The notes under the pieces: model-generated
Told to the model about the DNA's origin: nothing
What the model saw: the letters and a program-made list of their open reading frames with translations, nothing else
The model's database searches: none
Program-made: the position numbers and the translations under genes
Assembly (NCBI GenBank): GCA_905205995.1
Contig: CAJLFU010000074.1
Span: 1-5,499, forward strand
Reading direction: 5' to 3'
DNA: 5,499 nucleotides
Source: an uncultured Haemophilus sp.
Lineage (GTDB): Bacteria > Pseudomonadota > Gammaproteobacteria > Enterobacterales > Pasteurellaceae
Shown: positions 1-5,499 of the stretch, piece after piece
How positions within the stretch are numbered: the stretch's first letter is position 1
Layout of the letters: each line of letters starts with the position of its first letter

Positions 1-1601
1 GCATTAATAGGTGAATTTTTCTCAAAAAATTCTTTTAAAACATCCGCATCAATAAAACCTGTGTTAACAAAAGTTGGATTTTTTGTCATGACTGGATAAC
101 CATCTCCACCTGCTGCATTATAGCTTGGTACAGAAATACGGTAAGTTTTATTTAAATCCAATGGTTTGCCTTGAATTTTCACATTTTCAACTTTCTTATC
201 CGCACGATTCACTGTCATGCTGATACCTGAATATTGTGCATAAGCACCAGAATCCACTTCTTTCAATGCCACCACATTTAAATAATCCAGTAATTCTTTA
301 CCGGTTAATTCAAAATAGCTCACAATATTACCAAATGGATGGATTTTTAAAATGTCTTTATAAGTCACATCACCTTCTTGGATAGAATCACGAATACCAC
401 CTGAGTTCATGATACCAATGTCTGCTTTCGCTTTTTGACGTTGTGCTTCTGCAATTAAGTGACCAAGGTTAGTTTGTTCAAAACGAATAATGGTACGATC
501 ACCTTCTAACTTACCGTTTAATTTCCCCACTTTTTGGCTTAATAAAGCATCACCTTTATCTTGGTAAGACTTTAAAAGTTTTTCCATTTCCGGATCTTGT
601 GGAATCTCTTCGGCATAATTCACATATTCTGTTTTACCATCTTCTTTTTTCACTTTTTTCTTCAAGTTCACTGGAATTAATTGATAATTCACTAATTTTA
701 ATTCACCATTTTTGAACTCAAAGTCTGCACGACCAACATATTTACCCCATTCAAAGGCCTGCATAATCCAAGTACCATTTTGGAAATCTGGTTTACATGG
801 TTGAGTAGGTTGATAATCTTTAATCCATACACCTTTATCATCCACGCAAATCGGATCATGGCTGTGACCACCGATAATCATATCGAATGCACCTTTATCT
901 AAATTACGCGCAAGACTTACATCACCAGGCGCATTTGAACCATGTTTCGCATCATAGTAATAGCCCATATGTGTTAAAGCAATTTTTACATCTGGCTTAA
1001 CGGTTTCATTTAGCTCTTTTAATGTGGCTTTTGCTGCCGCTGTTGGGTCTTCAAACTTCACATTATGAAGGTATTCTGGGTTACCTAATTTTGCGGTATC
1101 TTCCGTGGTTAAACCAACCACGGCAATTTTAAGATCTTGTTTATTTAAAATGGTATAAGGCTTAACTAAGGTTTTACCTGTTTTGGTGTTAATCACATTT
1201 GCAGATAAGAATGGGAAACTCGCCCATTTTTCTTGCATATCCAGTACTTGTAATGGATTATCAAACTCGTGATTACCTAATACGGTTGCTTCATAGCCCA
1301 TCGCATTCATTGCTTTAATATCAGGTTCTGCCGTTTGCATATCTGACTCTGGCACACCTGTATTGAAATCACCCGCATTTAATAAAACAAGAGACCCACC
1401 TTTTTGCTCCACTTCTGCTTTTACGCGATTAACAATTGTTTTGTGTGCTGGAAAGCCATATTCACCTTTTGCATTCGGCCAAAAATGTCCGTGCGTATCA
1501 TTGGTGTGCAATATGGTAAATTGATAGGTTTTATCTTGTTCATATGCCATTGCCGCAGAAGTTGCTAGCACAAGAGGAAGCACGGTAAATAATTTTTTCA
1601 T
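1..1601 (-). CDS. ushA: UshA: periplasmic UDP-sugar hydrolase / 5'-nucleotidase (3' end cut by window edge)
   Basis: Periplasmic metallophosphoesterase that hydrolyses UDP-sugars and 5'-nucleotides to nucleosides for uptake. The window holds 533 codons; aligned from memory to the 550-residue E. coli UshA, about 13 C-terminal residues lie beyond the left edge. Residues 1-19 form a Sec signal peptide (MKK start, hydrophobic core, AMA cleavage site before Tyr20). The N-terminal metallophosphatase domain shows HTNDTHGH (metal ligands Asp35, His37), GDFNTG (Asp78), GNHEFD (catalytic-dyad pair His111 and Asp114), THMG (His211) and GGHSHDP (His246, His248). The C-terminal nucleotide domain keeps Arg369, Arg373, Arg404 (GGIRDSI) and Phe423, matching E. 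coli Arg375, Arg379, Arg410 and Phe429. E. coli adenine-stacking Phe498 is Tyr494 here, and E. coli Gln254 is His248. The ATG at 1599-1601 is chosen because it gives the signal peptide directly and has a good Shine-Dalgarno. The gene follows lpxC but is separated from it by a terminator. Overall similarity fits UshA better than the NAD nucleotidase NadN of H. influenzae, although both belong to one superfamily. Confidence 0.95.
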   Translation of the reverse strand, partial: MKKLFTVLPLVLATSAAMAYEQDKTYQFTILHTNDTHGHFWPNAKGEYGFPAHKTIVNRVKAEVEQKGGSLVLLNAGDFNTGVPESDMQTAEPDIKAMNAMGYEATVLGNHEFDNPLQVLDMQEKWASFPFLSANVINTKTGKTLVKPYTILNKQDLKIAVVGLTTEDTAKLGNPEYLHNVKFEDPTAAAKATLKELNETVKPDVKIALTHMGYYYDAKHGSNAPGDVSLARNLDKGAFDMIIGGHSHDPICVDDKGVWIKDYQPTQPCKPDFQNGTWIMQAFEWGKYVGRADFEFKNGELKLVNYQLIPVNLKKKVKKEDGKTEYVNYAEEIPQDPEMEKLLKSYQDKGDALLSQKVGKLNGKLEGDRTIIRFEQTNLGHLIAEAQRQKAKADIGIMNSGGIRDSIQEGDVTYKDILKIHPFGNIVSYFELTGKELLDYLNVVALKEVDSGAYAQYSGISMTVNRADKKVENVKIQGKPLDLNKTYRISVPSYNAAGGDGYPVMTKNPTFVNTGFIDADVLKEFFEKNSPIN

Positions 1602-1610
1602 AATAAAAAA

Positions 1611-1617
1611 CACCTCT
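1611..1617 (-). promoter_or_regulatory. Ribosome binding site of ushA
   Basis: The minus strand reads AGAGGTG, then a 9-nt A/T spacer, then the ATG at 1601. This supports the chosen start, which also yields an intact signal peptide. I could not find a convincing sigma-70 promoter in the roughly 60 bp between the upstream terminator and this site, although the stretch is very AT-rich. Confidence 0.75.
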
Positions 1618-1620
1618 ATT

Positions 1621-1635
1621 TTTGACCGCTCTTTA
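1621..1635 (-). repeat. DNA uptake signal-like site (one mismatch to the Haemophilus USS core)
   Basis: The minus strand reads TAAAGAGCGGTCAAA. The Haemophilus-type uptake signal core is AAGTGCGGT; here the 9-mer (1625-1633) is AAGAGCGGT, a single T-to-A change, with flanks (an A before the core and CAAAAA after it) like the extended signal. It lies between genes, a usual place for such sites. I saw no perfect AAGTGCGGT on either strand of this window. It could be a degenerate copy, a species variant or chance. Confidence 0.45.
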
Positions 1636-1671
1636 CCTTCGCATAAAACAAAAATAACAGAGCAAGATGGG

Positions 1672-1710
1672 AAATAAAAAAGCTATACTCCCGAAAGAAG
1701 TATAGCTTTT
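1672..1710 (-). terminator. Rho-independent terminator of the ftsZ-lpxC transcript
   Basis: A perfect 12-bp inverted repeat (arms 1678-1689 and 1699-1710, sequence AAAAGCTATACT and its complement) encloses a 9-nt loop. On the minus strand the stem runs into TTTTTTATTT (1672-1681), the expected U tract. It begins 13 bp after the lpxC stop codon. The plus-strand reading has only the four Ts belonging to the stem followed by CAAC, so it should work mainly for minus-strand transcription. It marks the end of the cluster and implies that ushA has its own promoter or depends on readthrough. Confidence 0.9.
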
Positions 1711-1723
1711 CAACAAAACATTG

Positions 1724-2641
1724 TTAGATGAGTACCTGCGCAGGCGCAACATAACCTTGTGGAACTTGTTCCTTATCTTCAAAGGTAACAAATTCCCAAG
1801 CTTCCTGATCAGCAAGTACAGCACGGAGTAGCTTGTTATTTAAACCGTGACCAGATTTATAAGCTTTGAAATCACCGATGATGTTATAGCCACACATATA
1901 AAGATCGCCAATCGCATCAAGCATCTTGTGACGAACCAATTCATCTCTGAAGCGTAACCCATCTTCATTTAAGATACGGTAATCATCTAATACGATGGCA
2001 TTATCTAAGCTACCACCTAACGCAAGACCTTGAGATTGAAGATACTCAATATCTTTCATGAAACCAAAGGTTCTTGCACGACTAATCTGATGTACGAATG
2101 CTTGTGCAGAGAAATCCATCACATAATTACGTACACTTTTACTAATCGCAGGATGATCAAAGTCGATTGTAAAATCTAAACGGAAACCATTGTAAGGTTT
2201 AAATTCTGCCCATTTGTCACCGTCTTCTACTCGTACATTTTTCTTAATACGAATAAATTTCTTCGGTGCATTTTGTTCTTCAATACCTGCATCTAAAAGC
2301 AAGTAAATGAATGGGCTTGCACTACCGTCCATGATTGGAATTTCAGGTGCATCAACTTCAATAATAATATTATCGATACCTAAACCTGCTAATGCTGCGT
2401 TTAAGTGCTCTACGGTTGAAACACGCACACCTTGTTCATTCACAAGTGCAGTACAAAGCATTGTATCGCGCACTGAATCCGCATTCGCAGGGAAAGTCAC
2501 CGGCGGATTAAGATCGGTACGGCAGTAAATCACGCCAGTATTCGGCATAGCCGGGCGCAACGTTAATGTTACTTTTTTGCCGCTATGTAAGCCTACACCT
2601 GTGACTTTAATGCTTTGTTTTAATGTTCTTTGTTTAATCAT
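1724..2641 (-). CDS. lpxC: LpxC: UDP-3-O-acyl-N-acetylglucosamine deacetylase
   Basis: Zinc-dependent cytoplasmic deacetylase that removes the acetyl group from UDP-3-O-acyl-GlcNAc, the committed step of lipid A synthesis. The protein has 305 residues, the same as E. coli LpxC. Active-site residues fall at the E. coli positions: Glu78 and zinc ligand His79 in STVEHLNA, zinc ligands His238 and Asp242 with Asp246 in the HKMLDAIGD motif, Thr191 in RARTFGF, and His265 in SGHG. Cys63 is also kept. The two-domain layout (roughly residues 1-125 and 126-290) is complete. The C-terminal tail, the FtsH recognition signal in E. coli, is altered here (ends AQVLI rather than AVLA). The ATG at 2641 lies 41 bp after the ftsZ stop, with a modest AAGG at 2650-2653, 8 nt upstream. 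No terminator is visible in that gap, so lpxC is probably co-transcribed with ftsZ; a strong terminator follows it. Confidence 0.98.
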   Translation of the reverse strand: MIKQRTLKQSIKVTGVGLHSGKKVTLTLRPAMPNTGVIYCRTDLNPPVTFPANADSVRDTMLCTALVNEQGVRVSTVEHLNAALAGLGIDNIIIEVDAPEIPIMDGSASPFIYLLLDAGIEEQNAPKKFIRIKKNVRVEDGDKWAEFKPYNGFRLDFTIDFDHPAISKSVRNYVMDFSAQAFVHQISRARTFGFMKDIEYLQSQGLALGGSLDNAIVLDDYRILNEDGLRFRDELVRHKMLDAIGDLYMCGYNIIGDFKAYKSGHGLNNKLLRAVLADQEAWEFVTFEDKEQVPQGYVAPAQVLI

Positions 2642-2682
2642 CTCTTTTACCTTATTGCTTTACAACAAGATTATTTTTACTC

Positions 2683-3990
2683 TTATTTCTCATCACGACC
2701 AAATGATGCCGGATTGAAGAAATTAGGATTGTTTCTTAACTGTTCTAAACGGCTTGGATCAAGCGGTTTATTTAAGTTACCGTACTGCGAATTTTGTTCC
2801 TGTGCTGGTTCTGGTTGTGGATTATGTCTTAATGCATCTAAACCATGTAAACCAACTGGCGGTTGTGGTTGAATCGTTTCTTGCGCTACAGGTTGTTGAA
2901 CTTGAGCTTGTTGCATTGTCGCTTGAGGACGTGCAATTACTACAGGCTCTGCTGAAACTACATCACCTAAACCTGTCGCAACGATCGTTACACGAATTTC
3001 ATTGCTCATTTCAGGAACTAAACTGGTACCTACTACGATAGTCGCATCTTCTGATGCAAAGCTACCTACTGTGTCACCCACTACGTTAAATTCGTCAAAG
3101 CCGAGATCCATGCCTGAGGTAATATTAACAAGGATACCTTTAGCATTAGACAGATCGACTTTCTCTAATAAATCATTTTTAATTGCAAGACGCGCCGCTT
3201 CTTCTGCACGACCCGCACCTGGTTCACTTTGAGCAGAACCAAAACCAATCATCGCTTGGCCCATTTCCGACATAACGGTTCTTACGTCAGCAAAGTCCAC
3301 GTTGATTAAACCTGGAGAGGTAATCATATCGGAGATGCCCATAACAGAGTTACGTAATACGTCATTCGCAGCAGCAAAAGCATCAATTAATGTTGCATTT
3401 TTCGGGAGAACTTTTTGAATTTGTTGGTTAGGAATGATGATCATTGAATCCACATATTGTGAAAGATCTTTAATCCCTAATTCAGCAAATTGCATACGTT
3501 TTTTGCCTTCAAAGCTAAATGGCTTAGTAACAACAGCAACAGTTAAAATGCCCAATTCTTTCGCTACTTTAGCAACGATTGGTGCCGCACCAGTCCCTGT
3601 ACCACCGCCCATACCGGCTGCGATAAAGACCATGTCTGCACCTTCAAGCATTTTACGGATTTCTTCTTGGTCATCTTCAGCCGCTTTACGACCTACATTT
3701 GGGTTTGCGCCTGCACCAAGACCTTTCGTTGTTGCCCCACCAATTTGTACAGTTTGTTGAACTTGGCTTTTGCGTAATGCTTGCGCATCGGTATTCACCG
3801 CATAGAATACGATCTTACCGTGCTCATCGCTATCAATTGCACTTTCGCCCAAGAAGTTACCATTGAATTCTTGTTGCACCATGTTAGCAACCATGTGGTT
3901 AACTGCGTTGCCGCCGCCTCCACCCACACCGACAACCTTAATCAGTGCACCTGTTTGCTCTTCAAAATCACCATACTCTGGGTATAACAT
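2683..3990 (-). CDS. ftsZ: FtsZ: tubulin-like GTPase, Z-ring protein
   Basis: Cytoplasmic GTPase that polymerises at midcell into the Z ring and recruits the divisome. At 435 residues it is longer than E. coli FtsZ (383). The globular core shows the nucleotide-binding GVGGGGGNAV (21-30), AVNTDAQAL (64-72), the tubulin signature GGGTGTG (128-134), and the T7 synergy loop with Asn230, Asp232 and Asp235 that completes the GTPase site of the neighbouring subunit. The extra length has two sources. One is an insertion of about 19 residues near 39-58, between the first helix and AVNTD. The other is a longer Gln/Pro-rich linker (about 346-413). The C-terminal peptide ends FFNPASFGRDEK instead of the E. 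coli-like DIPAFLR motif. The start at 3990 gives the MLYPEY beginning I recall from Haemophilus FtsZ and has a GGAG Shine-Dalgarno. The gene lies 86 bp after ftsA and 41 bp before lpxC. Confidence 0.98.
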   Translation of the reverse strand: MLYPEYGDFEEQTGALIKVVGVGGGGGNAVNHMVANMVQQEFNGNFLGESAIDSDEHGKIVFYAVNTDAQALRKSQVQQTVQIGGATTKGLGAGANPNVGRKAAEDDQEEIRKMLEGADMVFIAAGMGGGTGTGAAPIVAKVAKELGILTVAVVTKPFSFEGKKRMQFAELGIKDLSQYVDSMIIIPNQQIQKVLPKNATLIDAFAAANDVLRNSVMGISDMITSPGLINVDFADVRTVMSEMGQAMIGFGSAQSEPGAGRAEEAARLAIKNDLLEKVDLSNAKGILVNITSGMDLGFDEFNVVGDTVGSFASEDATIVVGTSLVPEMSNEIRVTIVATGLGDVVSAEPVVIARPQATMQQAQVQQPVAQETIQPQPPVGLHGLDALRHNPQPEPAQEQNSQYGNLNKPLDPSRLEQLRNNPNFFNPASFGRDEK

Positions 3991-3998
3991 TTGCTGTT

Positions 3999-4002
3999 CT
4001 CC
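3999..4002 (-). promoter_or_regulatory. Ribosome binding site of ftsZ
   Basis: GGAG on the minus strand lies 8 nt before the ATG at 3990, good spacing that supports this start. A weak 5-bp hairpin (arms 4009-4013 and 4021-4025) lies just upstream and is too short to call a control element. Confidence 0.7.
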
Positions 4003-4027
4003 GTTACTGCTAATACTCTGTTAGCAT

Positions 4028-4059
4028 ATTAATAAAAGTTAAATATTTTCTATTGTAAA
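4028..4059 (-). promoter_or_regulatory. Possible weak sigma-70 promoter for ftsZ
   Basis: The AT-rich ftsA-ftsZ gap contains TTTACA (4054-4059) as a -35 candidate and TATTAA (4029-4034) as a -10 candidate on the minus strand, with a 19-nt spacer. The spacing is longer than ideal and such matches are common in AT-rich DNA. Extra ftsZ promoters in this general region are known from E. coli, so the position is reasonable, but support from sequence alone is slight. Confidence 0.2.
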
Positions 4060-4076
4060 TTAAAACGCTAAAATTA

Positions 4077-5351
4077 TCAAAATTCTGATTTCACTTTATT
4101 GAAAAAACTTTTTACACCTTTCCAGATTTTTTTGCAAAGCGCCTCTTCGTTGTAACCAGGATCAACAGGATCATTATCACTATTTTGATGATGATATTGT
4201 AGTAATCCAACTACAGTTGAATATTGCGGGCGATTTACATAATCCGTTAAACCCGTAATATTCAATGGACTACCAATACGCACTTGGCAACCAAATACAT
4301 TTGAAGCACAATCTTTTAAGTCTTCAATTTGTGCACCACCACCGGTAATAACGACACCAGCAATCAATTCAAATTTAATATGTTTGCTTTCTAAATCTGC
4401 TTTAAGCTTATCTAATTCGTCCTTAACAACGCTTAATAGTTCAATATATCTTGCTGAAGTGATTAAAGATAAATCACTTTTTGTTAAAGCGCGTGGCGCT
4501 CGACCACCAATACTTGCCACTTCAATTTTTTTATCGCCATGTAGACGCGCTGGATACAATGCACTTGCATAATTCACTTTAATGCGTTCAGCTTCTGCAC
4601 GAGAAACGGTGCATGCATGAGCAATATCATTCGTGACAATATTGCCTGCATAAGGAATAACCTTGCTAAAGCGTAATGAACCATTGGTATAAACCATCAC
4701 ATTCATAGTACCCGCGCCAAAATCGATTAAGCACACGCCTAAATCTTTTTCATCTTCAGTTAAAACAGAATGTGTTGCTGCAAAGCCGGAGAACACGACT
4801 TTATCAACTTGTAATCCGCAACGTTCAACTGCTTTTTTCAAGTTATTTTGCCAGTCTTGGTGACAAGCAATGAGGTGTACATTTGCTTTTAAACGGACGC
4901 CGTGTAGACCTAATGGATTTTTAATATTAACTTGTTTATCTACCGCGTATTCTTGAGGAATAATGTGTAATAAAGAAAGGCCTTCAGGTAATTTTACTGA
5001 GCTTGCTGTATGTAAAGCATCATCAATCTCTTCTTGAGTCACTTCATTTTCAGAAATAGCAACAAAACCGCTCTCATTCAGGCTTTGAATATGTTCACCC
5101 GTAATTGCAAGAGTCACACTCATAATTTGGCAATCAGCCATTGATTCAGCCGCTTCAATAGCACGTTGGATAGAGTTAACAACGGCATCTAAATCAGTAA
5201 TACTGCCACGATCAATCCCTTTCGATGGACAGCTACCCACGCCAAGTACATTTACTACGCCATCAGGAAGCACTTCCCCAACAACAGCAACAACTTTTGA
5301 TGTACCAACTTCAAGACCTACAATTACTTTCGGTTCCAACTCTTTTCCCAT
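4077..5351 (-). CDS. ftsA: FtsA: actin-like membrane tether for the Z ring
   Basis: Cytoplasmic actin-family ATP-binding protein that anchors FtsZ to the inner membrane and helps to activate the divisome. It has 424 residues, close to E. coli FtsA. It shows the phosphate-1 loop (VGLEVGTSKV, 11-20), the FtsA-specific 1C domain (roughly 85-165, including IPQEYA and VHLIACH), the phosphate-2 loop at 210-217, the conserved IPYAGNIVTNDIA stretch, GGRAPRAL near the self-interaction surface, and the adenosine loop (VVITGGGAQIEDL). The C-terminus, roughly residues 406-424, is a Lys/Phe/Trp-rich amphipathic helix ending KSEF, the membrane-targeting sequence. The phosphate-2 loop reads DFGAGTMN where E. 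coli has DIGGGTMD. The gene ends in a tandem in-frame stop (TGA then TAA). The ATG at 5351 is preceded by AGGTG at 5362-5366 and lies 27 bp after ftsQ, so the two are almost certainly co-transcribed. Confidence 0.98.
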   Translation of the reverse strand: MGKELEPKVIVGLEVGTSKVVAVVGEVLPDGVVNVLGVGSCPSKGIDRGSITDLDAVVNSIQRAIEAAESMADCQIMSVTLAITGEHIQSLNESGFVAISENEVTQEEIDDALHTASSVKLPEGLSLLHIIPQEYAVDKQVNIKNPLGLHGVRLKANVHLIACHQDWQNNLKKAVERCGLQVDKVVFSGFAATHSVLTEDEKDLGVCLIDFGAGTMNVMVYTNGSLRFSKVIPYAGNIVTNDIAHACTVSRAEAERIKVNYASALYPARLHGDKKIEVASIGGRAPRALTKSDLSLITSARYIELLSVVKDELDKLKADLESKHIKFELIAGVVITGGGAQIEDLKDCASNVFGCQVRIGSPLNITGLTDYVNRPQYSTVVGLLQYHHQNSDNDPVDPGYNEEALCKKIWKGVKSFFNKVKSEF

Positions 5352-5361
5352 TTTCTTATTA

Positions 5362-5366
5362 CACCT
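5362..5366 (-). promoter_or_regulatory. Ribosome binding site of ftsA
   Basis: AGGTG on the minus strand, 10 nt before the ATG at 5351, within the 27-bp ftsQ-ftsA gap. It supports the chosen ftsA start. Confidence 0.65.
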
Positions 5367-5378
5367 AATGAATTATTT

Positions 5379-5499
5379 TTATTTCTCTGTCAATCCAACC
5401 GCTGCTGATGCAGACGCATAGCGCAAATCTACATAATCAATTCGTTTACCTTCAGGCACTTCAATTTGTGGGTAAATCGTTACAAATCGATCTAATTTT
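5379..5499 (-). CDS. ftsQ: FtsQ: divisome protein, C-terminal end only
   Basis: The last 39 codons and TAA stop of ftsQ; the start lies beyond the right edge. FtsQ is an inner-membrane protein with a periplasmic POTRA and beta domain that binds FtsB and FtsL. The visible part reads RFVTIYPQ, then KRIDYVDLRYAS, then AAVGLTEK and stop. The RIDYVDLRY block followed by AAVG matches the final beta strands of E. coli FtsQ (DYVDLRYDSGAAVGW), the strand region that contacts FtsB. The Tyr corresponding to E. coli Tyr248 is present. The Trp that follows AAVG in E. coli is Leu here, and the Gln-rich tail after it is missing, leaving only TEK. Position directly before ftsA agrees with the usual dcw order. 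Confidence 0.93.
   Translation of the reverse strand, partial: KLDRFVTIYPQIEVPEGKRIDYVDLRYASASAAVGLTEK

Noticed and set aside
1633..1824. A 63-codon minus-strand reading frame with a hydrophobic C-terminus, overlapping the end of lpxC, the terminator and the ushA leader
   Set aside because: It lies largely in another frame of lpxC and runs through the terminator stem, with no supporting ribosome binding site or recognisable family. It is best explained as a chance frame.
2759..2767. TCAAGCGGT, one mismatch from the Actinobacillus-type uptake signal ACAAGCGGT
   Set aside because: It encodes the Pro-Leu-Asp region of the ftsZ tail and lacks the extended flanks; a single near match in coding DNA is expected by chance.
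2307..3987. Several plus-strand reading frames of 62-108 codons opposite lpxC, ftsZ and ftsA
   Set aside because: They are antisense shadows of strongly conserved genes, with low-complexity translations and no plausible start signals.
3973..4020. Direct repeat ATACTCTG at 3973-3980 and 4013-4020 flanking the ftsZ start
   Set aside because: Eight bases, two copies, one inside the coding region; no palindromy or match to a known operator.
4009..4025. Short inverted repeat GCTAA-7 nt-TTAGC just before the ftsZ ribosome binding site
   Set aside because: Five mostly A/T base pairs with no U tract on the minus strand; too weak to be a terminator or a credible attenuator.
1..5499. Search by eye for CRISPR repeats, tRNA or rRNA genes, insertion sequences and attachment sites
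   Set aside because: No regularly spaced repeats, transposase-like frames, terminal inverted repeats or tRNA-like segments seen; almost all of the window is accounted for by five known genes.

Overview
This window is the distal end of a division and cell-wall (dcw) gene cluster from a Gram-negative bacterium, most likely a member of the Pasteurellaceae close to Haemophilus. The evidence is low GC by eye, the minus-strand gene order ftsQ-ftsA-ftsZ-lpxC, gammaproteobacterial-type FtsA, FtsZ and LpxC proteins, a FtsZ with an N-terminal insertion and a '...NFFNPA...' tail that I recall from Haemophilus FtsZ, and a near match to the Haemophilus DNA uptake signal. Genus and species are inferred from memory of protein sequences, not from a search.

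Every gene reads on the minus strand, so transcription runs from high to low coordinates. At the right edge (5379-5499) lies the last part of ftsQ. It is followed after 27 bp by ftsA (4077-5351), after 86 bp by ftsZ (2683-3990) and after 41 bp by lpxC (1724-2641). A strong intrinsic terminator (1672-1710) sits 13 bp after the lpxC stop and closes the cluster. A 122-bp gap holding this terminator and an uptake-signal-like site leads to ushA, a periplasmic UDP-sugar hydrolase/5'-nucleotidase. That gene starts at 1601 and runs off the left edge about 13 codons before its expected end.

The first three genes build the divisome. FtsZ polymerises into the Z ring, FtsA tethers FtsZ to the membrane through its C-terminal amphipathic helix, and FtsQ (with FtsB and FtsL) links the ring to septal peptidoglycan synthesis. 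LpxC performs the committed step of lipid A synthesis, so the same transcript couples division to outer-membrane growth. UshA is functionally separate (nucleotide scavenging in the periplasm) and appears to be an independent unit.

I found no sign of an undescribed system: no mobile element, CRISPR array, RNA gene or unexplained large ORF. The points worth a second look are within known proteins: the FtsZ insertion, its duplicated tail motif and divergent C-terminal peptide, substitutions in the FtsA phosphate-2 loop, an altered LpxC degradation tail, a Phe-to-Tyr change in the UshA nucleobase site, and the uptake-signal variant.
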